Assembly (NCBI GenBank): GCA_013204985.1
Contig: JABMLG010000003.1
Coordinates: 372,001 to 436,000 of the forward strand
Source: Microbacteriaceae bacterium VKM Ac-2855
GTDB taxonomy: Bacteria; Actinomycetota; Actinomycetes; Actinomycetales; Microbacteriaceae
Length of the DNA: 64,000 bases
Direction of reading: 5' to 3'
Part shown: positions 42,334 to 50,641 of the stretch, piece after piece
Numbering within the stretch: the stretch's first letter is position 1
Layout of the letters: the number at the start of each line of letters is the position of its first letter
Notes under the pieces: generated by a model
Database searches by the model: none
Seen by the model: only the letters and a program-made list of their open reading frames with translations
Told to the model about the DNA's origin: nothing
Made by a program: the position numbers and the translations under genes

Positions 42334-45300
42334 CTATGCCCGCATCCGCAGACCACGCGGATTCGCCACGAAACCCGCCGCCGTGAGAGCGTCGCCGAAC
42401 GGCGTGCCCAGCGAGAAGGCGCCGTCGACCTTCTCCACGGTGAGCTTCTCGACGCCGCGACCGCGCACGAGCTGAGCGAAAGCGCCGGCGGCGTCGGCGA
42501 GCACGGTCTCATCGTCGCTGAAGGTGAGCGCCGTCTTGCCGCCGCGCTCGAGATAAACGGCGAGGTCGCCGTCGACGATCGCGACCAGCGCGCCCGCTTT
42601 GCGACCCGGCCGATGCCCCTCCCCGGGTGGCCACGGCAACGCTGCACCGAACGGATTCGCGGGGTCGGTCGCCGCCAGAGCGAGCACCGGGCGGGCGCGG
42701 CGTTCGTCGCCGTCGTCGGGGCGGACGAAGGCGCGCAGCCGGTCGACGCTCCCGGCCGTGCCGAACTGTGCGGCGCCGAGCTTCTCGATGAAGTAGCCGC
42801 GCCGCGCCTTGCCCTGCTCCTCGAACCCGCTGAGCACCTTGTACGCGAGCGCGAATCCGCCCAGTACGCCCTCGGCTTGCACCGCTCCGCGTGTGACGAC
42901 GCCGTAACGCTCGAGCAGAGTCTCACCGAGGGCGTGGCCGCGCACGGTCGCATCGGTGTCGGCCAGTGGCACGATCGACCAGCGCCCACCCGCGGTGGGC
43001 GGCCCGGTGCGGGTCACCATGCTCGGCCGCGCGAAGGTGCGGCCGCGGGGGAGCCGCGCGCGCGCCGGTTGCCGCGGTTGGCGGTGGGCGCCACCGCTCG
43101 CTCCGATGAGGGTGCGCAACGGCGCCAGGGTGTCGTTGCTGACGAGGCCGGCCCAGACCAGGTCCCAGAGGGCGTCGACGAGCTTCGCGTCGTCGACCGA
43201 GCCGACGGCGTCGCTGAGTTGGCGGAAGAAATAGCCGCCGCCGGAGCCGAGGGCGGCGACGATCTCGCGCTGCAGCTCGGTGAGCGGGACCGCCTCCGGC
43301 GCCGGGACGGGCAGGGTGAGGTGCGCGGTGTCGGCGAGGTGCAGGCTCACCCAGCCGTCGTTGCCCGGCAGAGAGCCGGCGCCGGCCCAGAGCACCTCGC
43401 CGGTCGCGGTGAGTTCGTCGAGCATCGCGGGAGAGTAGTCGTTCACCCGCGCCGGCAGCACCAGGCTCTCCCAAGCAGAGGCGGGAATCGGCGCACCCGC
43501 GAGCTGATCGATCACGGAGGCGACGGCGTCGATGCCACGGAGGTTGCCGCCGACGTGCTGCCAGGCCGGCAGGAAGCGCGCGTAGGTGGAGGCATCGACC
43601 GGCTCGACCTCCTTGCGGAGGGCGGCGAGCGAGCGGGAACGGAGCCGGCGCAGTACTTCGGAATCGCACCACTCGCTGCCGACGCCGGTGGGGCGGAACT
43701 CGCCCTCGACCACACGGCGCTCGCCCGACAATCGGCGCAGCGTGCCGGCGACGACGGCGGAGCCGAGCCCGAAGCGAGTGGCGACGGCCTGCGCGGTGAA
43801 CGGCCCGTGGGTGCGTGCGTAGCGGCTGACGAGGTCGCCGAGAGGGTCGCGCACCGGGTCGATGAACGCATCCGGCACGCCGATCGGCAAGGGCACGCCG
43901 AGCGCATCACGGAGCCTGCTCGCATCCTCCATCGCGGCGAAGCGCTCGTCGCCTGCCAGCGTGAACCGCAACACTCGCTTAGCCGAGACCAGATCGGCGA
44001 GGTGCTGGGAGATCGTGTCGGCACCGGCCGGCGGAGCCTTCGCCGTCTCGGCGCTCGTCACGTCGCCATCGACAAGACGGGGCCCGATCTCCTCCGCCGT
44101 CAGTGGTCCGAGGATGCGCAGCAGATCGGCGACGCCCTCGATACCGCGGAGGCGGCGGTCGGATGCGGTGCGCTGCAACTCCTGCTCGGTGCGTTCCAGC
44201 ACCCCCGGGTCGAGGAGTTCGCGCAGCTCCGCGCGGCCCAGCAGCTCGCCGAGGAGGGCGGCGTCGACCGACAGTGCCGCCGCCCGACGTTCGGCGAGCG
44301 GGCTGTCGCCCTCGTACATGAAGGCGGCGACGTAGCCGAACAGCATCGATCGGGCGAAGGGGCTCGCGTTAGGTGTGTCGGCCTCGAGGATCCGCAGCTC
44401 GCGATTGTCGAGGCGGGTCGCCAGACGCATCAGCGCGGGCAGGTCGTAGACATCTTGCAGGCACTCTCGCACCGTCTCGAGGATGATCGGGAACGTCGGG
44501 TACTCGCGGGCGACGTCGAGCAATTGGGCGGCGCGCTGGCGTTGCTGCCAGAGCGGGCTGCGCTTGCCGGGGTTGTAGCGCGGCAGCAGGAGTGCGCGAG
44601 CCGCGCATTCGCGGAACCGCGAGGCGAACAACGCGGAGCCACCTACCTCGGTGGTGACGAGTTGCTCCAGCTCGATCCGCTCGAAGAGGAAGAGTTCGGC
44701 GCCCGGCGGCTCGGCCTCGGTGTCGGGGATGCGCACCACGATGCCGTCATCGCTCGCCATGCAGGCGCCGTCGATGCCGTGCCGCTCGCGCACCCGTGCG
44801 CCCACCGCCAGCGCCCAGGGCGCGTGCACCTGCATCCCGTACGGCGAGTGCAGCACGAGGCGCCAGTCACCCAGTTCGTCGCGGAACCGTTCGAGCACGA
44901 GCGTGCGATCGTCCGGGATCTGGCCGGTGGCGAGGCGCTGTTCGTCGAGGAAGGCGAGCAGATTGTTCGCGGCGAAGAGGTCGAGACCGGCAGCGGTGAC
45001 ACGAGCGCGCGCATCGGCCGCCTTCGCGCCCGCGATCTCGCGGGTGAACGCGCCGATCGCCTCGCCGAGTTCGGCGGGGCGGCCCTGCGAATCGCCCTTC
45101 CAGAACGGCAGTCGGCCCGGTTCACCGAAAGCCGGCGTGACGATCACGCGGTCGTAGGTGATCTCCTGGATGCGCCAACTGGTGGCGCCGAGCGCGAAGA
45201 CGTCGCCGACCCGTGACTCGTAGACCATCTCTTCATCGAGCTCGCCCACACGGTTGCCGGTCGATCCCGGCTCGCCGACCATGAAGACTCCGAAGAGACC

Positions 45301-46962
45301 GCGGTCGGGGATCGTGCCGCCGCCGGTCACGGCGAGCCGCTGCGCTCCCGGGCGGCCGGTGAGGGTGTTCTCGTCGCGATCCCAGATCAGGCGGGGCCGC
45401 AGCTCGGCGAACTGGTCGGACGGGTAGCGGCCGGCCAGGAGGTCGAGCGTCGCCTCGTACGCCGAGCGCGGCAGGCCGACGAAGGGAGCGCTGCGACGCA
45501 CGGTGTCGAACCAGTCGTCGACGTCGAGCGGCTCGAGCGCGGTCGCGGCGACGGTCTGCTGCGCGAGGATGTCGAGGGGATTCGCCGGTACCGCGAGCGA
45601 CTCGATGAGTCCCGCGGTCATCCGCTCGGTCGCGACCGCCGAGTGGAGCAGGTCGGCGCGGTGCTTGGGATAGAAGACGCCGCGAGAGGTCTCGCCGACC
45701 TGGTGGCCGGCGCGGCCCACTCGCTGCAGGGCCGATGCCACGGAGGGCGGGGTCTCGACCTGGATCACGAGGTCGACGGCTCCCATGTCGATGCCGAGTT
45801 CGAGGCTGGACGTGGCGACCACGCACCGGAGCCGGCCCGACTTGAGGTCGTCCTCGATGAGGGCGCGCTGCTCTTTGCTGACGGAGCCGTGGTGCGCGCG
45901 GGCGAGCAGCGGATCCGTACCGGGAGCGGCCTGTCCGGATCCGGAGGTCTGACCCGAGGCGCCGATGAGTGCGGCCGGCGGATGGCCCACGAGCACGGGC
46001 TCCTCGACCGGTTGGGTGCGCTCGCTGTAGATCTCGTTGAGCCGGGCGGTGAGCCTCTCGGCGAGGCGCCGCGAGTTGGCGAACACGATGGTTGAGCGCT
46101 GTTCGAGGATGCGGTCGACGATCGACTCCTCCACGTGCGGCCAGATGGAGCCGTTCTGCGGGCCGGACGCCCCCGAGGTCGAGCCCTCCTGCGGCGGGGC
46201 GGCGCCGAGCTCTGACATGTCCTCGATCGGCACGATGACACGCAGCTCCCACTTCTTGGTGGACGTGGGCGCGACGATGCTGACCGGTGCGCGGCCGGCG
46301 AGGAACCGAGCGACCTCTTCGCGAGGGCGCACCGTGGCCGAGAGGCCGATGCGTTGCACGGGCTTCGCGAGCAGGGCGTCGAGCCGCTCGAGGCTCACAG
46401 CGAGGTGGGCGCCGCGTTTGGTGGCGGCGACGGCGTGCACCTCGTCGACGATGACCGTCTCGACGCCCTTCAAGGTCTCTCTCGCCGCGGACGTGAGCAT
46501 CAAGTACAGCGATTCGGGGGTCGTGATGAGGATGTCGGGCGGTGTCTTGGCGAGCGTTCGCCTATCGGCCGAGCTGGTGTCGCCGGAGCGGACGCCCACC
46601 GTGACCACCGGCGGCTCGGAGCCGATACCGGATTCGGCGAGTCGCTTCGCCGTCTGCGTGACGCCCACGAGGGGCGAGCGCAGGTTCCGCTCGACGTCGA
46701 CGCCCAGTGCCTTCAGCGGCGACACGTAGAGCACACGGGTGCGGTGCAACGGGTTCTCGGGGCGGGTGAAGCCGACCAGACGGTCGATCGCCCAGAGGAA
46801 GGCGGAAAGCGTCTTGCCCGAGCCGGTCGGCGCGACGACGAGAGCGTGGGCGCCGGAGGAGATCGCCGTCCACGCGCCGAGCTGCGCGGCCGTGGGCGCG
46901 GGGAAGGCCCCGGCGAACCACTCGCGGGTCGCCGGGGAGAAACGCTCGAGGATCTCCGCCAT
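42334..46962 (-). CDS. lhr: ATP-dependent helicase Lhr
   Basis: Large superfamily 2 helicase of 1542 residues, the usual length for bacterial Lhr. Walker A is APTGSGKTLSAF, motif II IVDEVHAVAATKRGAH, motif III LSATVRP, and motif VI QRVGRAGHQVG. After the helicase core come the winged-helix domain and the long Lhr-specific C-terminal part that forms a tetramer in characterised homologues. It translocates 3' to 5' on single-stranded DNA and unwinds RNA:DNA hybrids; mycobacterial lhr is induced by DNA damage. Operon with nei2 supports a repair role. Divergent from the gene at 47046. An internal insert with GSTSGASGPQNGS and SGQTSGSGQAAPG looks like a flexible linker. Confidence 0.97.
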   Translation of the reverse strand: MAEILERFSPATREWFAGAFPAPTAAQLGAWTAISSGAHALVVAPTGSGKTLSAFLWAIDRLVGFTRPENPLHRTRVLYVSPLKALGVDVERNLRSPLVGVTQTAKRLAESGIGSEPPVVTVGVRSGDTSSADRRTLAKTPPDILITTPESLYLMLTSAARETLKGVETVIVDEVHAVAATKRGAHLAVSLERLDALLAKPVQRIGLSATVRPREEVARFLAGRAPVSIVAPTSTKKWELRVIVPIEDMSELGAAPPQEGSTSGASGPQNGSIWPHVEESIVDRILEQRSTIVFANSRRLAERLTARLNEIYSERTQPVEEPVLVGHPPAALIGASGQTSGSGQAAPGTDPLLARAHHGSVSKEQRALIEDDLKSGRLRCVVATSSLELGIDMGAVDLVIQVETPPSVASALQRVGRAGHQVGETSRGVFYPKHRADLLHSAVATERMTAGLIESLAVPANPLDILAQQTVAATALEPLDVDDWFDTVRRSAPFVGLPRSAYEATLDLLAGRYPSDQFAELRPRLIWDRDENTLTGRPGAQRLAVTGGGTIPDRGLFGVFMVGEPGSTGNRVGELDEEMVYESRVGDVFALGATSWRIQEITYDRVIVTPAFGEPGRLPFWKGDSQGRPAELGEAIGAFTREIAGAKAADARARVTAAGLDLFAANNLLAFLDEQRLATGQIPDDRTLVLERFRDELGDWRLVLHSPYGMQVHAPWALAVGARVRERHGIDGACMASDDGIVVRIPDTEAEPPGAELFLFERIELEQLVTTEVGGSALFASRFRECAARALLLPRYNPGKRSPLWQQRQRAAQLLDVAREYPTFPIILETVRECLQDVYDLPALMRLATRLDNRELRILEADTPNASPFARSMLFGYVAAFMYEGDSPLAERRAAALSVDAALLGELLGRAELRELLDPGVLERTEQELQRTASDRRLRGIEGVADLLRILGPLTAEEIGPRLVDGDVTSAETAKAPPAGADTISQHLADLVSAKRVLRFTLAGDERFAAMEDASRLRDALGVPLPIGVPDAFIDPVRDPLGDLVSRYARTHGPFTAQAVATRFGLGSAVVAGTLRRLSGERRVVEGEFRPTGVGSEWCDSEVLRRLRSRSLAALRKEVEPVDASTYARFLPAWQHVGGNLRGIDAVASVIDQLAGAPIPASAWESLVLPARVNDYSPAMLDELTATGEVLWAGAGSLPGNDGWVSLHLADTAHLTLPVPAPEAVPLTELQREIVAALGSGGGYFFRQLSDAVGSVDDAKLVDALWDLVWAGLVSNDTLAPLRTLIGASGGAHRQPRQPARARLPRGRTFARPSMVTRTGPPTAGGRWSIVPLADTDATVRGHALGETLLERYGVVTRGAVQAEGVLGGFALAYKVLSGFEEQGKARRGYFIEKLGAAQFGTAGSVDRLRAFVRPDDGDERRARPVLALAATDPANPFGAALPWPPGEGHRPGRKAGALVAIVDGDLAVYLERGGKTALTFSDDETVLADAAGAFAQLVRGRGVEKLTVEKVDGAFSLGTPFGDALTAAGFVANPRGLRMRA

Positions 46963-47045
46963 GCCTCCATCCTGCCGTGCACCTCCGACATCGAGTGAGG
47001 CTTGACGATTCGTCGACCCGCCTCCTTCCGCGAGAGGCTGGGAGC

Positions 47046-47348
47046 ATGCCTTCCTATCGCGTCGTCGTAACGATCGGGTCGCTCGCCGCGGGCGTCGATC
47101 CCGCTGCCGTCGTTCCGGCGGCGGGCGAGGCGGCCGCGGCGTTCACCACTCTGGAGTCGGGCGGGATCGCGGTGGTGCGGGGTGAGCCGCGCATCACCAT
47201 CCGCTTCACGGGCATCGACGACGCCGAGGCCGGGGAGGTGTCGACCGCCGTGATCGACACGGTTCGCACGATGGCGGCGATCGAGCGCGCTCAGATCCTG
47301 CGGCTGACCCGAGGCCGGTGGGTTCGCCTACACGATCTCCTCGGCTGA
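47046..47348 (+). CDS. Hypothetical protein, 100 residues
   Basis: Small protein starting MPSYRVVVTIGSLAAGVDPAAVVPAA. Alternating strand and helix patterns and AFTTLESGGIAVVRGEPRITIRFTG suggest a compact alpha/beta domain with no signal peptide or membrane span. I do not recognise the family. GGGAG is close to the ATG, and the gene is divergent from lhr with 83 bases between starts. High-GC third positions agree with a real coding frame. Confidence 0.65.
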   Translation: MPSYRVVVTIGSLAAGVDPAAVVPAAGEAAAAFTTLESGGIAVVRGEPRITIRFTGIDDAEAGEVSTAVIDTVRTMAAIERAQILRLTRGRWVRLHDLLG

Positions 47349-47394
47349 CGCCTCGCTCCGGACGGGACGTGCCTCACGACCGACCGGGAGCCAT

Positions 47395-48054
47395 TCAGCT
47401 GGACAGAGCGCGGGCGAAGCCGGCGCGGATGAAGCGGCTCACGTCGGCGAGTTCCTCCTGGCTCACCCCATGGGCGACGTCCTCGTAAACGCGGGCATCG
47501 AGTGTCGAGTGCGCCGGCAGCCAGGCCGCTGTCGCGGCGACGGCACGCGGCGGGATCACCGTGTCGAGCGTGCCGCGGCCCCAGAACACGTCGGGCCGAC
47601 GCTCGGCGAGACGAGCGTCCGCCGGCTCGTCGATACTCGGCGCGACGAATCCGGAGAGGACGACGGCGAACGCGAAACGCCCGGGATCGCGCCGGAGCAG
47701 CTGCAACGCCGTGGCGCCGCCCTGCGAGAATCCGACCAGACCGACCGGACCATCGTGGCCCACGTCTCCCAACCAGGCGAGCACCGCGTCCGCCGCCCTG
47801 TCGACGTCCTCCGGATCGAGGAACTCGCCCTCCGGATCGAGCGGCAACTGCAGGGGGAACCAGGAGTTCGCGCCGCCGCCGAGGTCGATCGGTGCCCGCA
47901 ATGACGCCAGCACGGGCTCGAGCGGCAGGTAGGCGCCCAGCGAGAAAAGGTCTCCCTCGTGCGACCCGAGCCCGTGCAGCAGCACCAGCAGAGGGCGGCC
48001 CGCGCGGTCTTTCGCACTTGAAGACCACAGCACGGCATTCGCATCCAGACGCAT
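47395..48054 (-). CDS. Phospholipase/carboxylesterase-like alpha/beta hydrolase
   Basis: Hydrolase of 219 residues of the carboxylesterase 2 type: LLVLLHGLGSHEGDLFSLG, nucleophile in GLVGFSQGGATALQLL (S110), Asp in GTLDTVIPP (D164) and His in EDVAHGVSQ (H195). These are cytoplasmic esterases with short-chain ester or thioester substrates. The ATG at 48054 begins the conserved domain; a longer frame upstream overlaps the divergent NUDIX gene and is rejected. Ends 46 bases from the convergent gene at 47046. Confidence 0.9.
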   Translation of the reverse strand: MRLDANAVLWSSSAKDRAGRPLLVLLHGLGSHEGDLFSLGAYLPLEPVLASLRAPIDLGGGANSWFPLQLPLDPEGEFLDPEDVDRAADAVLAWLGDVGHDGPVGLVGFSQGGATALQLLRRDPGRFAFAVVLSGFVAPSIDEPADARLAERRPDVFWGRGTLDTVIPPRAVAATAAWLPAHSTLDARVYEDVAHGVSQEELADVSRFIRAGFARALSS

Positions 48055-48141
48055 GCCACCATCATCGCCCGTCGTCACCGGATGCGGCTGTGCGGGCGCC
48101 GCCGAAACGGCACCGTCATCCGCATCGGGTAAGAATGACCC

Positions 48142-48681
48142 ATGGACGTGCGAACCCCTGATCCCAACTCCGGGTGGCTCTCCGACGAGGAACTCGCCGA
48201 GATCCGCCGCCGATTGCCGCTGCTGTACGTCGAGGCGGTGCCCGTCCGCGTCGACGGACTCGGGCAGGTGACCGAGGTGGGAGTGCTGCTGAGGGCGACA
48301 TCGGCCGGGCAGATCACGCGGACGATCGTCTCGGGACGCGTGATGTACGGCGAGACCCTGCGCGATGCGCTCTTCCGGCATCTCGAGAAGGACCTCGGCC
48401 CGATGGCCTTCCCTCTGCTGCCGGCCAGCCCCAACCCGTTCCACGTCGCCGAGTACTTCCCGCTGCCGGGCATGGGCGCGTTCACGGACGAGCGGCAGCA
48501 CGCGGTCTCGCTCGCCTACGTCGTGCCGGTCACCGGCACGTGCGAGCCGCGACAGGATGCGCTCGAACTCACCTGGATGACCCCTGCGGAGGCCGCATCG
48601 GAGGGGGTCTCCGCCGAGATGGAGGGTGGCCGCGGCGCCCTGGTGCGCGCTGCTCTCGCCTCGGTGGGCAAGCTGGTGTAG
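48142..48681 (+). CDS. NUDIX-like hydrolase (DUF4916)
   Basis: Protein of 179 residues starting MDVRTPDPNSGWLSDEELAEIRRRLPLLYVEAVPV, the signature of actinobacterial DUF4916, a NUDIX-fold group. The NUDIX box region is visible as SGRVMYGETLRDALFRHLEKDLG, but it lacks the canonical REUXEEXGU glutamates, so catalysis differs or is lost. Divergent from the esterase. The substrate is unknown. Confidence 0.85.
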   Translation: MDVRTPDPNSGWLSDEELAEIRRRLPLLYVEAVPVRVDGLGQVTEVGVLLRATSAGQITRTIVSGRVMYGETLRDALFRHLEKDLGPMAFPLLPASPNPFHVAEYFPLPGMGAFTDERQHAVSLAYVVPVTGTCEPRQDALELTWMTPAEAASEGVSAEMEGGRGALVRAALASVGKLV

Positions 48682-48759
48682 CGGCGACGTGCGCGGGCTC
48701 GCAGCGTCGGTGGGAATGCCGCTCGACGCTCGCGGCTGGAACGGCCGCACGAAGACGGC

Positions 48760-48990
48760 TCAGCCGCCGGCTCCGCGCAGCTCGCGCAGGCGCACGTCGA
48801 CCAGCCATCGCTCGATGCCAGCGAGATCCGGTTGCGCGGGCAGCGAGCTCGGCGCGGCTTCGAAGGCTCGACGGCGCTCCTGACTCACCGCGTCGAAGGC
48901 GGCGAAGCAGAGGGTCGGCAGCACCTCGCGGTCGTCCGGCTACACAGGCCGTCTCAGCCTCGATGAGACGTCGGACGGCCACCTCGACAT
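48760..48990 (-). pseudogene. Remnant of an unidentified gene
   Basis: On the minus strand a well-formed C-terminal frame (EVLPTLCFAAFDAVSQERRR to WLVDVRLRELRGAGG, stop at 48760-48762) is cut upstream by an in-frame TAG near 48940, while a helix-like segment (AHVEVAVRRLIEAET) lies just beyond it in another frame. This looks like a decayed gene with at least one frameshift. The family is not recognised. No intact gene is seen from 48682 to 49767. Confidence 0.4.
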
Positions 48991-49040
48991 GGGCCCGCGT
49001 CGCTCGGCGGAGTGGCGCGACGCGTACGGCGGCTGGCCGG

Positions 49041-49118
49041 GACGACACAACCTCGGCTGGGAGCCGACCTCGGCCGTCATCGGGGCTGAGGTCCGCTCTC
49101 AGCCGAGGTTGTGTCGTC
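49041..49118. repeat. 78-nt long-hairpin element
   Basis: Two 35-base arms (49041-49075 and 49084-49118) are complementary in 32 of 35 positions, the outer 19 perfectly (GACGACACAACCTCGGCTG and its complement), with an 8-base loop. Two of the three mismatches would be G-U pairs in RNA. It lies between a gene remnant and GC-rich repeats, far from a live gene end, so it is more like a small palindromic element than an ordinary terminator. Confidence 0.9.
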
Positions 49119-49171
49119 GTCCCTCCCGGTCGGCCCGGACGACTCAACCGGGGCCCGCGTCGGGGCGGCAC

Positions 49172-49493
49172 GGGTTGGCGAGAATCGTCCGTTTTCGGGG
49201 TCGGGCCGGGCGGTTTGTGACCACCCGGGCTTTCAGTGTGGGCGATGGGGCGGGTCGGGGCGGGGCGGATCCGGGTGGGGCCGGGGCGGGGCGGATCCGG
49301 GCTGGGGTAACCCGGGTTGGCGGTAATCGTCCGGTTTTGGGTCCCGACCGGGCGGTTTGTGACCACCCGGGCTTTCGGTGTCGGGGCGGGTGCGAGGGTG
49401 CGGGCCGACTGCGGGGTGGGGTGACCCGGGTTGGCGGTAATGGTCCGTTTTCGGGCCCGGACCGGGCGGTTCGTGACCACCAGGGCTTGCGGC
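49172..49493. repeat. Three GC-rich dispersed repeat units
   Basis: Units beginning GGGTTGGCG at 49172, 49314 and 49428 share GTAATCGTCCG-like cores and GCGGTTTGTGACCACC (49210-49225, 49352-49367) or GCGGTTCGTGACCACC (49466-49481). GC-rich, lower-complexity DNA separates them. Long reading frames across this region follow the repeats and are not genes. Related units occur at 59220-59640. Confidence 0.9.
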
Positions 49494-49494
49494 G

Positions 49495-49798
49495 GCGGCG
49501 GCGGCGATCATCTCGGAGAGCAGACCGACGGCGTTGCAGCCACAGCGGCGCAAGCACCGACGGGTTCGCCTTCAGCGCGAGCCGCAGGAACTTCTCGAGT
49601 TCGTGGAAGCTCGCGTCGGGGGCGTGGGTGACCACGGTGTCGGCTGGGCGGTCGAAGCCGAGCAGGGCGCGGGTCTGGTGCAGCACCACTCCCGCCGGTC
49701 GATGTCGGACAGCAGCCCCGCGAGTCCGTGCGTGGCCGCGCCCACGACACCGCTCAGGATGAACTCATCAGTCGAGCTCTCCGGCGGCCCGCAACCAC
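49495..49798 (-). pseudogene. Broken nucleotidyltransferase (YcgL/COG3541-like)
   Basis: Frame one reads DEFILSGVVGAATHGLAGLLSDIDRR, the nucleotidyltransferase GS-like/DxD segment; after a run of three G the sense continues only in another frame (VVLHQTRALLGFDRPADTV then THAPDASFHELEKFLRLAL), as expected if one G was lost. A third frame gives NAVGLLSEMIAAA, then the repeat array begins. At least two frameshifts, no good start codon and a missing C-terminus show that it is dead. It overlaps the 3' end of the adjacent HD gene. Confidence 0.7.
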
Positions 49799-50517
49799 GC
49801 GGCCGACGGACTCGGCCGGGCACTCGGCCCGCGTCCGGCGAGATCGGCGTCGACGACGCGCGCCCACTGCGCCAGTGTCGCGCCGCCCTGCGCCAATCGT
49901 GCGCGCACCCGACGCGCCGCGCGTGCAGTCGGCGCTCCGACCACGTGCATCATGTGCTCCCGCACGATCGCGGCGATCGGCTCGCTGACGGATGCGGGGG
50001 CGCCGAGCCGCCTGAGCAACGCAGCAGCCAAGGGGGCGCCGGCCGAGTCGTGACCGTGCGAGCTGATGCGAATGACCGTGCCGTCGGCGTCGTGATGGAT
50101 CTGCGTCGCGACCGCCTTTCCCAGATCGTGCAGCAGGGCTCCACCCACCGCGAGCACGCGGTCGCGTTCGTCGAGGCCTTCGCCCGCATCCGCTGCTGCG
50201 GCCGCCGCAGCCTCGCCGGCCAGCGCGAGGTGCACGCCCACCGGTCCCTCCGCGTGCCAGCGTGGATCCTGCGGCACGTCGAGGGCCGCCTCGAGCTCGG
50301 GCAACAGCTCGATCCAGCCCGTAGCGCGCAGCTCCGCGAAAAGCACGCCGAAATGGCGCCCACGGGTGAGGATGCGGACGGTCTCGGCCCAGATCTCCGC
50401 TTTCGCGATCTCGCGCACAGCGGCTCGCCGCTCGCGGATCCGCCGACGGAGCTCGTCATCGAGGGGAGCGCCGGTGATCGCGACGTCGCCGAGGGCGCGC
50501 AGTGCTGCATCCGTCAT
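49768..50517 (-). CDS. HD-domain protein resembling the C-terminal half of Cca
   Basis: Protein of 249 residues. The order of motifs, AEIWAETVRILTRGRHFGVLFAEL, PRWHAEGPVGVHLAL, LLHDLGKAVAT (H130, D131) and SHGHDSAGAPLAAALLRRL, follows the neck and HD domain of CCA-adding enzymes of the E. coli type, where the HD part has phosphatase/phosphodiesterase activity. The nucleotidyltransferase head is absent. A ruined nucleotidyltransferase gene of a different group lies directly downstream, so the two may once have been partners. The start ATG at 50517 begins the homologous region. Confidence 0.8.
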   Translation of the reverse strand: MTDAALRALGDVAITGAPLDDELRRRIRERRAAVREIAKAEIWAETVRILTRGRHFGVLFAELRATGWIELLPELEAALDVPQDPRWHAEGPVGVHLALAGEAAAAAAADAGEGLDERDRVLAVGGALLHDLGKAVATQIHHDADGTVIRISSHGHDSAGAPLAAALLRRLGAPASVSEPIAAIVREHMMHVVGAPTARAARRVRARLAQGGATLAQWARVVDADLAGRGPSARPSPSAAWLRAAGELD

Positions 50518-50595
50518 CGTTTCCTCCTGCGCCGCACCGGGAGCGAGCCGATCAGCCTACAACGGCGACCTGCTGCAGACCTATGCCGACAACGA

Positions 50596-50631
50596 CGAAG
50601 GCCGCCCCGAACGGAGTCGGGACGGCCTTCG
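50596..50631 (-). terminator. Terminator of the DEAD-box helicase gene
   Basis: CGAAGGCCGCCCCGA (50596-50610) pairs with TCGGGACGGCCTTCG (50617-50631) with one mismatch and a 6-base loop, 11 bases after the helicase stop on the minus strand. Confidence 0.8.
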
Positions 50632-50641
50632 AGTTCGGGGG

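Noticed and set aside
47395-48750. A 451-codon minus-strand frame ending in the esterase
   Set aside because: Only the last 219 codons carry the hydrolase; the first part lies antisense to the NUDIX-like gene.
48569-49480. A 303-codon minus-strand frame
   Set aside because: It follows the GC-rich repeats, giving periodic VTNRPV- and TANPG-like peptides; only a short segment near 48960 may be a true gene remnant.
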